64,000 nt of DNA from Oscillospiraceae bacterium (GCA_020025545.1 JAHHRX010000002.1:1-64000); one strand, 5' to 3'; positions 49,683 to 58,842 are shown, counted from the first letter of the stretch. The notes: generated from the letters alone by a model not told the origin. A program made the numbers and translations.

Positions 49683-51815
49683 TTACTTGCCCTGCTCGGC
49701 AAGCTCCTTCATAGCGTCCTTGCGGCTGAAGTTTGCACGGCCCTTCTCGTCGAAGCCCATGAACTTGACCCAGGTCATATCGCCCAGATTCAGCACATCC
49801 TCAACCTTTTCGACGCGGTGGTTCTCCAGCTTGGAGATGTGAACCATGCCGTCGTGACCCGGAGCAATCTCCACGAATGCGCCGATGGGCAGGATCCGGA
49901 CAACCTTGCCGTAGTAGAGCTTACCCACCTCGGGAACGAAGCAGATATCGTCCACCATCTTCTTGGCAGCGTAAGCAGCGGCAGAATCCACAGCGGAGAT
50001 AAAGACGGAGCCATCGTCGTCGATGTCCACCTTTGCACCGGTGTCGGCGCAGATCTTCTGGATGGTCTTTCCGCCGGAGCCGATGACCTCACGGATCTTC
50101 TCAACGGGGATCTTGAGGCTCAGCATCTTGGGAGCATACTCGGAAACCTCGGCACGGGGCTCAGCGATGCAGGGCAGGATCACCTCGGAGATGATTTCCA
50201 GACGAGCCTTGCGGCAGCGCTCCAGAGCGTCAGCGATGATTTCCATAGTTAGGCCCTTGTTCTTCAGGTCCATCTGGATGGCGGTGATACCCTCGGTAGT
50301 ACCGGCAACCTTGAAGTCCATTTCGCCGTGGAAATCCTCGACACCCTGAATGTCGGTAAAGGTTCTCCACTCGCCGGTCTCCTGATCGGAGATCAGGCCG
50401 CAGGAAATACCTGCCACGGGGCGCTTGATGGGCACGCCGGCATCCATCAGAGCCAGCGTAGAGCCGCAGATGGATCCCTGAGAGGTAGAGCCGTTGGAGG
50501 ACAGAACCTCGGAAACCACACGGATGGCATAGGGGAACTCCTCCACGGACGGGATCACAGGCAGCAGGGCCTTTTCAGCCAGAGCGCCGTGACCGATCTC
50601 ACGACGGGAGGTGGAACGGGCAGCCCGTGCCTCACCGGTGGAGAAAGAGGGGAAGTTGTAGTGATGGATATAGCGCTTGCTTTCCTCGGGGTAGATGGTG
50701 TCCAGCTTCTGAGCAGCGGATAGGGTATTGAGGGTGCAGATGGAAAGCACCTGCGTCTGACCACGGGAGAACAGGCCGCTGCCGTGAACTCTGGGCAGGA
50801 CGCCGACTTCGGCATCCAGAGGACGGATCTCGTCCATGCCGCGGCCGTCCACACGCTTACCCTGCAGGAGCCACTTCTTGACGACCTTCTTCTGCATCTT
50901 GTAGAGGCAGACCTCGATATCGGTTGCGAAGCTCTCGTACTTATCACCGAACTTCTCCTGGAAGTCCAGACGGGCAGCGGTGAGCCGCTCCTCACGGATA
51001 TTCTTGTCGGCAGTGTCCAGAGCATTTTCGATCTGGGGCAGGCCGTACGCCATCAGCTCGTCCAGCAGGTCATGGTTCACAGCTGCCTTCTCGAAGGTAA
51101 ACTTGGGCTTGCCGATTTCAGCAACGATGCCGTTGATAAACTTGACGATCTCCATGTTGGTCTCGTGGGCAATGCGGATAGCCTCCAGCACCACGGACTC
51201 GGGAGCCTCGTCAGCCTCGGTCTCGATCATGACCACCTTCTCGAAGGTGGAGCTGATGCAGACGAAGCAGTCACCGGCCTCACGCTCTTCAGCGGAGGGG
51301 TTCACAATATACTTGTCACCCACATGGGAGACATTGGTGGTGGCAACCGGTCCGTTCCAGGGCACATCGGAAGAAGCGATGGCAATGGAAGCGCCCAGAG
51401 AAGCCACGATCTCTACGGGGTTATCGTAGTCGTTGGCAAGGACGGTGCAGGTAACGACGGTATCGTTTCGCAGCTCATCGTCGAAAAGGGGACGCATGGG
51501 CCGGTCGATGATCCGGCTGTTGAGGATGCCCCGCTCAGAGGGCTTGCCCTCACGGCGGTTAAAGGAGCCGGGGATGCGGCCCACAGAGTACATTCTCTCC
51601 TCAAACTCGATGGTGAGGGGGAAGTAATCAATACCGGTCTTGGGGATGGGGTTGCAGGTGCAGGTGGTGAGAACCACGGTATCGCCGTAACGGCAGATGC
51701 ACTCGGCATTGGCAAGCTCTGCCACCTTACCGGTTTCCACGGTAAAGGGACGGCCTCCGATTTCCATCTCGTACACATGATGATTGGGATACTGCTTACG
51801 AGTAATCAATTTCAT
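49683..51815 (-). CDS. pnp: Polyribonucleotide nucleotidyltransferase (PNPase)
   Basis: 710 residues from the ATG at 51813-51815. PNPase degrades RNA phosphorolytically from the 3' end. Two RNase PH domains are present (IGGRPFTVETGKVAELANAECICRYGDTVVLTT and the second from about residue 320, with GRGMDEIRPLDAEVGVLPRVHGSGLFSRGQTQ and SNGSTSQGSICGSTLALMDAGVPI), then a KH domain (IPVEKIREVIGSGGKTIQKI) and an S1 domain (GKLYYGKVVRILPIGAFVEIAPGHDGMVHISKL). AGGAGG lies only 2 nt before this ATG and 8 nt before a TTG two codons later, so the true start could be that TTG. The frame is open further upstream but crosses a leader hairpin and the rpsO terminator. Confidence 0.97.
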   Translation of the reverse strand: MKLITRKQYPNHHVYEMEIGGRPFTVETGKVAELANAECICRYGDTVVLTTCTCNPIPKTGIDYFPLTIEFEERMYSVGRIPGSFNRREGKPSERGILNSRIIDRPMRPLFDDELRNDTVVTCTVLANDYDNPVEIVASLGASIAIASSDVPWNGPVATTNVSHVGDKYIVNPSAEEREAGDCFVCISSTFEKVVMIETEADEAPESVVLEAIRIAHETNMEIVKFINGIVAEIGKPKFTFEKAAVNHDLLDELMAYGLPQIENALDTADKNIREERLTAARLDFQEKFGDKYESFATDIEVCLYKMQKKVVKKWLLQGKRVDGRGMDEIRPLDAEVGVLPRVHGSGLFSRGQTQVLSICTLNTLSAAQKLDTIYPEESKRYIHHYNFPSFSTGEARAARSTSRREIGHGALAEKALLPVIPSVEEFPYAIRVVSEVLSSNGSTSQGSICGSTLALMDAGVPIKRPVAGISCGLISDQETGEWRTFTDIQGVEDFHGEMDFKVAGTTEGITAIQMDLKNKGLTMEIIADALERCRKARLEIISEVILPCIAEPRAEVSEYAPKMLSLKIPVEKIREVIGSGGKTIQKICADTGAKVDIDDDGSVFISAVDSAAAYAAKKMVDDICFVPEVGKLYYGKVVRILPIGAFVEIAPGHDGMVHISKLENHRVEKVEDVLNLGDMTWVKFMGFDEKGRANFSRKDAMKELAEQGK

Positions 51816-51838
51816 AACCTCCTGAATTACTTTTGGGT

Positions 51839-51907
51839 CGGGAGGTTTAGCATTTGAAACCGGTGCCGAATCTTCGGCATCACTTTCAACTGCTAAAGGG
51901 ACTCCCG
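51839..51907 (-). promoter_or_regulatory. Long stem-loop in the pnp leader
   Basis: Nested pairings: CGGGAG/CTCCCG (outer), TTTAGCA/TGCTAAA, TTGAAA/TTTCAA, and TGCCGA/TCGGCA around a 4-nt loop (apex). Together they make a 69-nt hairpin with small internal loops, ending about 24 nt before the pnp ATG. In E. coli a similarly placed long stem is cut by RNase III and used by PNPase to repress its own synthesis. Confidence 0.7.
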
Positions 51908-51922
51908 ATGGATTTGCGTTTG

Positions 51923-51946
51923 AAAAAAGGGCGACAAACGTCGCCC
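51923..51946 (-). terminator. Terminator (possibly partial) between rpsO and pnp
   Basis: GGGCGAC pairs with GTCGCCC around 4 nt (51929-51946), followed on the minus strand by six T. It begins 11 nt after the rpsO stop. Confidence 0.8.
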
Positions 51947-51956
51947 TTTTCAAAAC

Positions 51957-52223
51957 TTACTTACGGATACCCAGCTTGGCGATGATAGCACGGTAACGGT
52001 TGATATCCTTCTTAGCCAGATAGTCCAGCATGCAGCGGCGCTTACCGACCATCATCAGCAGGCCACGGCGGGAATGGTTGTCGTGCTTGTGCACACGCAG
52101 GTGATCGGTCAGCTCGTTGATGCGAGCGGTGAGAATGGCGATCTGAACTTCGGCAGAGCCGGTGTCGCCTTCGTGAGTAGCGTTGTCCAGGATAACCTGG
52201 GTCTTCTTTTCCTTCTGAATCAT
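51957..52223 (-). CDS. rpsO: 30S ribosomal protein S15
   Basis: 88 residues from the ATG at 52221-52223, which has AGGTGG 8 nt upstream. The sequence (MIQKEKKTQVILDNATHEGDTGSAEVQIAILTARINELTDHLRVHKHDNHSRRGLL and so on) is a complete S15 with the GDTGS and KHDNHSRRGL rRNA-binding motifs. S15 binds the 16S central domain and in several bacteria represses its own mRNA. It is followed by a terminator and then pnp, the classical rpsO-pnp pair. Confidence 0.98.
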   Translation of the reverse strand: MIQKEKKTQVILDNATHEGDTGSAEVQIAILTARINELTDHLRVHKHDNHSRRGLLMMVGKRRCMLDYLAKKDINRYRAIIAKLGIRK

Positions 52224-52346
52224 GGTAATTTCCACCTTTTTTAAAATTTCCCAAAGCTAAGTAGCAGGTCGGTGAAGTGCCCTTAGGCTTTCTCCTGCAA
52301 CCGGGCTGCGGGTACAAAAATATTTTCTGGCAAAGCCAGCTCGAAT
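52224..52346 (-). promoter_or_regulatory. Leader of rpsO (candidate S15-binding region)
   Basis: About 120 nt lie between the rpsO promoter and start. They contain CTGGC/GCCAG close to the transcription start, a GC-rich central part (GTACCCGCAGCCCGGTTGCAGG) and a segment able to pair near the ribosome site. Known rpsO leaders of this size bind S15; I cannot identify the exact class by eye. Confidence 0.35.
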
Positions 52347-52375
52347 ATCATATCATGAGTTTGCCCAAAAGTAAA
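52347..52375 (-). promoter_or_regulatory. Promoter of rpsO
   Basis: Minus strand TTTACT (52370-52375), 17-nt spacer, TATGAT (52347-52352), directly after the ribF stop. Confidence 0.6.
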
Positions 52376-52384
52376 GCGGAACTT

Positions 52385-53272
52385 TCACTTTTTCCCAAAG
52401 AATTCTCTGGTTTGCAGGGCATTTTTCCGGATTTCCTTCTGTAAATCCTCCAGAGAATCAAATTTTCGCTCCGGCCGGAGGAAACGGTAGAAGCTCAGTC
52501 TGATTTCTTTTCCGTAGAGATCGCCGTCGAAATCCAGAATCCACGGCTCCACCGTCACGCCCTGACCGCTCACCGTGGGGCGGATACCCACATTGGTCAC
52601 CGCCGGATAGGTCTTTCCGTCCATGGCAGCCCGGCAGGCATAGACACCGTAGCGGGGCACCAGCAGATTTTCCGGCAGCACAAGGTTTGCCGTGGGAATC
52701 CCTATGGTGCGGCCCAGATGCTGCCCCTGCACCACCTCTCCCGTGAGGATATGGGGATGCCCCAGAAATTTCACCGCCCGGTCCATGTCTCCCTGCTCCA
52801 GCAAAAGCCTGATATAGGTAGAGGAAACCCGGATGCCCTCCACGGTCTGCTCCGGCACCACATGGCAGGGAATGCCCAGCCGGGCGCAGGCTTTGCGCAT
52901 TTTTTCCGCATTTCCCTCGCCCCGGTAGCCGAAGGAAAAGTCGTTGCCGCAGACGATTCCGCCGGCATCATATTCCTCCAGCAGAAGCTGCAGGAAGTCC
53001 TGCCACGGCATGGTCATCAGCCTGCGGTCAAAGGGCAGCACCGTCACGGATTCCATGCCCCGCTCCTTAAGAAGCGTCACCCGATCCTCCAATGTATTCA
53101 GCATCTCGGGGGCTTTGCCCATGACCAGCTGATCCGGATGGGTTCCGAAGGTAATGGCGGCAGGAACGGCAGACTCCGCCGCAGCAAGGCGGCAGCAGCT
53201 TTCCAGCAGTGCCTGATGCCCCCGGTGAACCCCGTCGAAAAATCCGAGGGCGTATACTTTTTTCTCTGTCAT
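52385..53272 (-). CDS. ribF: Bifunctional riboflavin kinase / FAD synthetase
   Basis: 295 residues. The N-terminal FAD synthetase (nucleotidyltransferase) domain has ALGFFDGVHRGHQALL (HxGH-type), FSFGYRGEGNAEKM and ISSTY-like VSSTYIRLLLEQGD; the C-terminal flavokinase domain has GQHLGRTIGIPTANL, GVYACRA, NVGIRPTV and EPWILDFDGDLYGKEIRLSFYRFLRPE. It makes FMN and FAD from riboflavin. It follows truB by 30 nt in the usual order. Confidence 0.96.
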   Translation of the reverse strand: MTEKKVYALGFFDGVHRGHQALLESCCRLAAAESAVPAAITFGTHPDQLVMGKAPEMLNTLEDRVTLLKERGMESVTVLPFDRRLMTMPWQDFLQLLLEEYDAGGIVCGNDFSFGYRGEGNAEKMRKACARLGIPCHVVPEQTVEGIRVSSTYIRLLLEQGDMDRAVKFLGHPHILTGEVVQGQHLGRTIGIPTANLVLPENLLVPRYGVYACRAAMDGKTYPAVTNVGIRPTVSGQGVTVEPWILDFDGDLYGKEIRLSFYRFLRPERKFDSLEDLQKEIRKNALQTREFFGKK

Positions 53273-53302
53273 TTTTTCACCAACATTTGCAAAACTTCCC
53301 CG

Positions 53303-54163
53303 TCAGACCTCAAAAAAGCTCTTGACGGTGGACATGACCCCGTTTTCTACCCGGCACAGGGCCAGAAATTCCCCGTCAGCACCATAGGCGCGATAGGTTC
53401 CCTCTGCCAGCGCCACAGAAAAGCTGTTGCCGTTGCGGCAGCGCTGCTCCTGTTTGGCAGTAAGGGGCACCTTGGGGAAGCTGCGGAACACGCTGTCCAC
53501 GCTCCGCAGATATTTTTGAGGTTCTCCGGTGTCCAGCAGCTCCTGCAGGGGCACCGCCTCGGAAATGGTATATTCTCCGGCCTGCACCCGGCGCAGCGCC
53601 GCCATGCAGCCGCCGCAGCCCAGAGCCTCGCCGATATCTTTGCAGAGGGTGCGGATATAGGTGCCCTTGGAGCAGCGAACCCGCAGATTGGCTTCCATGC
53701 CGTCGAAAGACAGCATTTCCAGCTCAAAAACCGTAATGGGCCGGGGCTTTCGCTCCACAGTCTGTCCCTTCCGGGCAAGGTCACAGAGCTTTCTGCCGTC
53801 CACCTTGAGGGCAGAGTACATAGGCGGAATCTGCATGATTTCTCCCCGAAAACGGGAAAGCACCTGCAAAAGCGCCTCCTCCGTCACGGATACTTCCTTT
53901 TCTTCCAGCACGGATCCGGTAATGTCCTCCGTATCCGTGGCAACGCCCAGACGGAGCACTGCCTCATAGGTTTTTTCGGCGTGTTCGAAAAATTCCACAG
54001 CCCGGGTGGCTCTGCCCACAAAAACCGGCAAAACCCCCGTGGCCATTGGGTCAAGGGTTCCCCCGTGGCCGATTCTGCGGGTGCCGAACACCCGGCGAAG
54101 CCGGGCTGTCACATCCTGACTGGTCCAGTCCCGGGGCTTATCCACCACCACGATCCCCTGCAT
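53303..54163 (-). CDS. truB: tRNA pseudouridine(55) synthase
   Basis: 286 residues from the ATG at 54161-54163, one nucleotide after the rbfA stop and with GAGGA upstream. Motif II with the catalytic Asp is GHGGTLDPMATGVLPV; further family segments are KTYEAVLRLGVATDTEDITG, FRGEIMQIPPMYSALKVDGRKL and CSKGTYIRTLCKDIG. It makes pseudouridine 55 in tRNA. In many Firmicutes a DHH phosphoesterase gene (nrnA) sits between rbfA and truB; it is missing here. Confidence 0.96.
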   Translation of the reverse strand: MQGIVVVDKPRDWTSQDVTARLRRVFGTRRIGHGGTLDPMATGVLPVFVGRATRAVEFFEHAEKTYEAVLRLGVATDTEDITGSVLEEKEVSVTEEALLQVLSRFRGEIMQIPPMYSALKVDGRKLCDLARKGQTVERKPRPITVFELEMLSFDGMEANLRVRCSKGTYIRTLCKDIGEALGCGGCMAALRRVQAGEYTISEAVPLQELLDTGEPQKYLRSVDSVFRSFPKVPLTAKQEQRCRNGNSFSVALAEGTYRAYGADGEFLALCRVENGVMSTVKSFFEV

Positions 54164-54164
54164 A

Positions 54165-54533
54165 TTATTCCTCTTCCTCATCCCGGTCGCTGCCGGTATC
54201 CAGAGAGTTGATCAGCTCCAGCAGATGTGCGCCGTAGACGATGGAATCATCCAGTGCCCACACAAGCTCCGGGGTGTAACGCAGCTTCAGGTCGTTGCCA
54301 ACCTCTCTGCGGAGGAAGCCGGAGGCAGATTTCAGCCCCTTCATGGCGTCTGCTGCCTTATTTTCCTCCAAAAAACTCACAAATACCTTGGCATAGCGCA
54401 GATCCGGCGTAGTTTCCACGCCGGTAACGGAAATCATGGTGCCGCTGACCCGGGGATCCTTCAGCTCCCGCAGGTGTGCCGCCAGAGATTTGCGGATTTC
54501 TTCATTGATACGATTGATGCGATTGGATGCCAT
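54165..54533 (-). CDS. rbfA: Ribosome-binding factor A
   Basis: 122 residues: NRINEEIRKSLAAHLRELKDPRVSGTMISVTGVETTPDLRYAKVFVSF is the family signature, followed by LRREVGNDLKLRYTPELVWALDDSI. RbfA acts in 30S maturation at the 16S 5' helix. The acidic tail (DTGSDRDEEEE) extends past the KH-type fold. AGGAGG lies upstream. Confidence 0.96.
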   Translation of the reverse strand: MASNRINRINEEIRKSLAAHLRELKDPRVSGTMISVTGVETTPDLRYAKVFVSFLEENKAADAMKGLKSASGFLRREVGNDLKLRYTPELVWALDDSIVYGAHLLELINSLDTGSDRDEEEE

Positions 54534-54568
54534 AGCTACATCCTCCTCATTTCAGAAAATAGAAAAGC

Positions 54569-54594
54569 CGCCGCGCCGCAAAAGCGGTGCGGCG
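54569..54594 (-). terminator. GC-rich hairpin between infB and rbfA
   Basis: CGCCGCGCCGC pairs with GCGGTGCGGCG (one G-U) around four A, followed on the minus strand by GGCTTTTCTATTTTC. It probably lowers transcription into rbfA-truB-ribF but cannot fully stop it unless those genes have another promoter. Confidence 0.65.
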
Positions 54595-54603
54595 ACGAAA
54601 GGA

Positions 54604-56952
54604 TCATCTCTTGATCTCCTGCATGGCGAAGCACTCGAATACATCGCCTTCCTTGATATCGTTGAACTTCAGAATGCTCATGCCGCATTCGTAACCGGCA
54701 GTGACTTCCTTAGCGGCATCCTTGAACCGCTGGAGGGAGGCTACCTGGCCCTCGTGGATCACGATATTGTCCCGCAGGATGCGGACCTGTGCATCCCGGG
54801 TAACCTTGCCGTCCTTAACCATACAGCCGGCAATGGTGCCGATAGCGCTGACCTTATAGGTCTGGCGGACCTCGGCGTGGCCGATGACCACTTCCTCATA
54901 CTTGGGAGCCAGCATACCCTTCATGGCGGACTCAATCTCGTCGATGGCATCGTAGATAACACGGTAGAACCGCATATCCACATTGGCTCTCTGTCCGCTG
55001 GCCTGTGCGGCGGCATCCGGGCGGACATTGAAGCCCACGATGATAGCGCCTGCGGTGGAAGCCAGCAGAATATCGCTTTCGTTGATGGCGCCCACGCCGG
55101 TGTGGATAACCCTGACACGGACTTCCTCGTTGGAAATCTTCTCCAGAGAAGCTTTCAGTGCCTCGGCGGAGCCCTGCACATCGGCCTTGACGATCAGGGG
55201 CAGCTCCTTCATCTCACCCTCCTGCATCTTGGCAAAGAGGTTATCGAGAGTGACCTTGCTCATGGCGTTGGCGGCGGCGTCCTTTTCTGCCTGACGGCGC
55301 TGCTCCACCAGCTCACGGGCCATACGCTCGTCGGTAACGGCGTTGAACTCATCACCGGGAGAGGGAACATCCGCAAGACCTGTGATCTCCACAGGCTGGG
55401 AGGGGCCGGCAGTTTTCACGGTGCGGCCCTTGTCATTGGTCATCACACGGACACGGCCCACGGCGGTACCTGCGATGATGATATCGCCCTGCTTCAGGGT
55501 GCCGTTCTGCACCAGAAGGGTTGCGATGGGGCCACGGGTCTTATCCAGCCGAGCCTCGATGACAGTACCCTTGGCGCGGCGGTTGGGGTTTGCCTTCAGC
55601 TCCTGCACCTCAGCGGTGAGGATAACCATTTCCAGCAGATTGTCGAGGCCCTCGCCGGTCTTTGCGGAAATGGGGCAGATGATGGTATCGCCGCCCCATT
55701 CCTCGGGGATCAGGTCATACTCGGTCAGCTGCTGCTTGATCCGCTCGGGGTTTGCGGTGGGCTTATCCATCTTGTTGACAGCCACGATGATCGGCACCTT
55801 GGCGGCCTTGGCATGGTTGATGGATTCTACGGTCTGGGGCATGATGCCGTCGTCCGCAGCCACCACCAGAATGGCAATATCGGTACACATTGCGCCTCTG
55901 GCACGCATGGAGGTAAATGCGGCGTGACCCGGGGTATCCAGGAAGGTGATGGGGTCGCCGTTGATTTCTACCGTGTAAGCGCCGATGTGCTGGGTGATGC
56001 CGCCGGCCTCGCCTGCGGTAACCTTGGCATGGCGGATGGCATCCAGAGTGGAGGTCTTGCCGTGGTCAACATGGCCCATAACAACCACAACGGGTGCACG
56101 GCCCTGCAGCTCATCGGGCGTATCCTCGTGATCGTCGATGATCCGGTCCTCAATGGTGATGGTGATTTCCTTTTCCACCTTGCAGCCCATTTCGGTGGCC
56201 ACATATTCGGCGGTATCAAAATCGATGGTCTGGTTGATGGCGGCCATGATGCCGTTCTTCAGCAGCAGCTTGATGACCTCACCGGCAGTCTTTTTCATCC
56301 GGGAAGCCAGCTCACCCACGGTGATCTCCTCAGGGATCTTAACGGTAAGGGGAGCCTTCCGTGCAACCTCCATCTGAAGGCGGCGCATTTTCTCCTGCTC
56401 CTCGTTGCGGGACTTGCTGCCCCGGAACTTATTATCCTTGCGGTTCTGCTGCTGACCCTTCTTGCCGATGCGCTGCTTGCCGCCGGCATAGTTCTGAACA
56501 CGCTCGGAAACCAGATTATCCACCCGGTCGTCAAAACGGGCGGCGTTCACCTGCACGGCAGAGGTATCCACCACACGCCGCTCCCGGCGGCGCTCGGGCT
56601 GCGCGGGCTTATTGGGCTTCTTCTCCTGCTGCTGGGGACGGGCGGGCTGCTGGGCAGCGGGCTTTTCCGTCTTTCTGGCAGGCTCCTGCGCAGCCTTCTT
56701 TTCCTCCTTGGGAGCCTCTTTGGGAGCTTCCTTGGTGGTTTCCTTGGGCTGTACGGCATAGACCTGCTCCAGAGATTTGATCTGGTTATGCTGGGTCATG
56801 TAGTCAAACACAGTGTTGAGTTCCTCCTCGGTGAGAACCTGCGTATTGGACTTGGGCTTTTCGTAATACTTGGAGATGATCTCCGCAATTTCCTTAGGTG
56901 CCACGCCGAAATCCGACGCAACCTCCTTCAAACGATACTTCACTAAACTCAT
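54604..56952 (-). CDS. infB: Translation initiation factor IF-2
   Basis: 782 residues. An IF2_N domain (VKYRLKEVASDFGVAPKEIAEIISKYY) opens the protein, followed by a Lys/Glu/Pro/Gln-rich linker (about 75-190) and a second IF2_N-like domain. The GTPase domain has G1 GHVDHGKTSTLD, G3 DTPGHAAF, G4 NKMDKPTA and G5 SAKTGEG; domains II-IV follow to FECFAMQEIKR. IF-2 brings initiator tRNA to the ribosome. The ATG has GGAGGTGC upstream; it follows ylxQ by 16 nt. Confidence 0.98.
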   Translation of the reverse strand: MSLVKYRLKEVASDFGVAPKEIAEIISKYYEKPKSNTQVLTEEELNTVFDYMTQHNQIKSLEQVYAVQPKETTKEAPKEAPKEEKKAAQEPARKTEKPAAQQPARPQQQEKKPNKPAQPERRRERRVVDTSAVQVNAARFDDRVDNLVSERVQNYAGGKQRIGKKGQQQNRKDNKFRGSKSRNEEQEKMRRLQMEVARKAPLTVKIPEEITVGELASRMKKTAGEVIKLLLKNGIMAAINQTIDFDTAEYVATEMGCKVEKEITITIEDRIIDDHEDTPDELQGRAPVVVVMGHVDHGKTSTLDAIRHAKVTAGEAGGITQHIGAYTVEINGDPITFLDTPGHAAFTSMRARGAMCTDIAILVVAADDGIMPQTVESINHAKAAKVPIIVAVNKMDKPTANPERIKQQLTEYDLIPEEWGGDTIICPISAKTGEGLDNLLEMVILTAEVQELKANPNRRAKGTVIEARLDKTRGPIATLLVQNGTLKQGDIIIAGTAVGRVRVMTNDKGRTVKTAGPSQPVEITGLADVPSPGDEFNAVTDERMARELVEQRRQAEKDAAANAMSKVTLDNLFAKMQEGEMKELPLIVKADVQGSAEALKASLEKISNEEVRVRVIHTGVGAINESDILLASTAGAIIVGFNVRPDAAAQASGQRANVDMRFYRVIYDAIDEIESAMKGMLAPKYEEVVIGHAEVRQTYKVSAIGTIAGCMVKDGKVTRDAQVRILRDNIVIHEGQVASLQRFKDAAKEVTAGYECGMSILKFNDIKEGDVFECFAMQEIKR

Positions 56953-56968
56953 ATACGCACCTCCAAAA

Positions 56969-57409
56969 TCAATGTTCCTTCTTCTTCATGCCGACGGACT
57001 TCTTTCCCAGACGCCGATTGCGCTGATGGGCCTTTTCCTCGGCATTTCGCTTGCGGATCCTGTTGACCTGCTCCTGCAGGGCAGCCTCTGCCGCTTTGTT
57101 CTTTTCCGGCTCGCCCAGTGCCTGCACCAGAGACAGGGCCAGAGCCGCATCGGTAATGGCTGCCACAGCCAGACTGGTTCTGCCGATGGCAAAACCCATT
57201 TCGTCCTTTGTAAACTTTACACGCAGGCATTGCTGATCGGTTCCTGCCGCAAAGCTCTTCGCTCTGCGCCATGTATGCTCCGACGCATCCCCCGCCACCA
57301 GAATCAGGTGGGCATGGTGTGCTCTCGCCGCAGCGCCGACGGGCTCCTCGCCCAGCTCTGCACGGCCTGCCTTTCTGGCAAGTGCCAGATAATTGAGTGC
57401 TCTATCCAC
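56969..57409 (-). CDS. YlxQ/L7Ae-like ribosomal-associated protein
   Basis: 146 residues from a GTG at 57407-57409 that overlaps the ylxR stop; GGAGG lies 9 nt upstream. The N-terminal part (RALNYLALARKAGRAELGEEPVGAAARAHHAHLILVAGDASEHTWRRAKSFA) is an L7Ae/L30e-type RNA-binding fold as in YlxQ; ALALSLVQALGEPE closes the domain and a basic tail (RIRKRNAEEKAHQRNRRLGKKSVGMKKKEH) follows, longer than usual. Its exact RNA target is unknown. Confidence 0.88.
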   Translation of the reverse strand: MDRALNYLALARKAGRAELGEEPVGAAARAHHAHLILVAGDASEHTWRRAKSFAAGTDQQCLRVKFTKDEMGFAIGRTSLAVAAITDAALALSLVQALGEPEKNKAAEAALQEQVNRIRKRNAEEKAHQRNRRLGKKSVGMKKKEH

Positions 57410-57674
57410 GGCTGCCTGCCTCCATTTCCTTCTCCAGGCGGTCATAGACCTCCTGCGGGATCTCGGTTTCCAGGCAGCGCTCCAGCGCACGGCTCTTGCG
57501 GGCCTTTTTCAGGCATTCTACATCGGGGCACACATAGGCGCCTCTGCCGTTCATTTTTCCGCCGAAGTCCAGATTCACCGTGCCGTCCGTCATGCGGACA
57601 ACCCGGATCATATCACGCTTGGGCTTCCTTTCCCGACAGCCCATACACTGCCGTTGAGGGATCTTTTTCTGCAT
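57402..57674 (-). CDS. rnpM: RNase P modulator RnpM (YlxR)
   Basis: 90 residues: QRQCMGCRERKPKRDMIRVVR and GRGAYVCPDVECLKKARKSRALERCL are the YlxR signature. The homologue in Bacillus binds the RNase P RNA and modulates its activity. It lies between nusA and ylxQ in the standard order. Confidence 0.93.
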   Translation of the reverse strand: MQKKIPQRQCMGCRERKPKRDMIRVVRMTDGTVNLDFGGKMNGRGAYVCPDVECLKKARKSRALERCLETEIPQEVYDRLEKEMEAGSRG

Positions 57675-57705
57675 TCCTTTCCCTCCTTCTGCCGATCTCA
57701 GCGGA

Positions 57706-58827
57706 TTACTCCGCCTGGGTCAGCTCCTCTGCCTGAGAAGCAGGCTTAATGTCAATCTTATATCCGGTCAGCCGAGCTGCCAGACGGGCGTTCTGGCCTT
57801 CCTTGCCGATGGCAAGGCTCAGCTGATCGTCGGGAACGATAACCCGGCATGCCTTGGCGCCGCTGATCTCGGTAACGGAAATCACATCTGCGGGGCTGAG
57901 GGCAGCCTTTACATACTCGCAGGGATCCTCGCTCCAAACCACAATGTCGATCTTCTCGCCGTGGAGCTCATCCACAACGGCGCTGACACGGCCGCCTCTG
58001 GGGCCGACGCAGGCGCCCAGGGGATCCACACCCTCCTGAATGGCATGAACCGCCATTTTGGAACGGGAACCGGCCTCACGGGCGATATTGCGGACTTCCA
58101 CCTGACCATCGGCAATTTCCGGGGTCTCCAGTTCAAAGAGTCTGCGAACCAGATTGGGGTGCGTTCTGGATACACGGACCAGAGGACCGTGGCTGGCATT
58201 GCGCACGCCCAGCACATACACGCGGATCAGGTCGCCGGGGGCATAGCTTTCGCCGGGAATCTGCTCGCTGGTGTGGAGGACAGCATCGGACTGCTCGTTG
58301 CCCTGACCCACACGGATGAACACATCTCCCTCGGGATCCACACGCAGCACGGTGCCGGTCAGCAGCTCCTGTGCCTTGTTGGAATAGGATTCATACACCA
58401 CACCCCGCTCGGCTTCCCGGATGCCCTGAATCACCACCTGCTTGGCGGTCTGGGCGGCGATGCGACCAAACTTCTGAATATCTACCGGAATATTTACGGT
58501 ATCCCCCAGCTGCACATTGGGGTTGATGCGGCGGGCGGCATCGATCTGGATTTCCAGAGCGGTATCCTCCACATCTTCCACAGCAGTCTTTACCAGATGC
58601 ATGGCAAGTCCCTTTTCGTTGAGATCCACCACCACATTTTCGGCAGGGATATCCCGATGATCCTCACGATCCTTCTTATAGGCGTTGGTAAGCGCCTGCT
58701 TCAGCCGTTCTACCATGTAGTCCACGCTGATACCCTTGAGCTGTTCCAGATCCCGCAGACTTGCGAAGATCTCGGCACCGATGTCCACCTTGGGTGCTTC
58801 GGTCTTTTTCTTGGTTGTTCTGGCCAT
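57706..58827 (-). CDS. nusA: Transcription termination/antitermination factor NusA
   Basis: 373 residues. The N-terminal RNA-polymerase-binding domain (about 15-125) is followed by S1 (VLRVDPEGDVFIRVGQG), KH1 (VGPRGGRVSAVVDELHGEKIDIVVW) and KH2 (AIGKEGQNARLAARLTGYKIDI). NusA promotes pausing and intrinsic termination. The gene follows rimP by 15 nt. A terminator-like hairpin in the leader of this operon would be a natural target for NusA feedback. Confidence 0.97.
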   Translation of the reverse strand: MARTTKKKTEAPKVDIGAEIFASLRDLEQLKGISVDYMVERLKQALTNAYKKDREDHRDIPAENVVVDLNEKGLAMHLVKTAVEDVEDTALEIQIDAARRINPNVQLGDTVNIPVDIQKFGRIAAQTAKQVVIQGIREAERGVVYESYSNKAQELLTGTVLRVDPEGDVFIRVGQGNEQSDAVLHTSEQIPGESYAPGDLIRVYVLGVRNASHGPLVRVSRTHPNLVRRLFELETPEIADGQVEVRNIAREAGSRSKMAVHAIQEGVDPLGACVGPRGGRVSAVVDELHGEKIDIVVWSEDPCEYVKAALSPADVISVTEISGAKACRVIVPDDQLSLAIGKEGQNARLAARLTGYKIDIKPASQAEELTQAE

Positions 58828-58842
58828 GTTCGTTTCCTCCTG

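Noticed and set aside
51816..51953. N-terminal extension of pnp by 46 codons
   Set aside because: The extension would be translated through the rpsO terminator and the leader hairpin and does not resemble any PNPase N-terminus.
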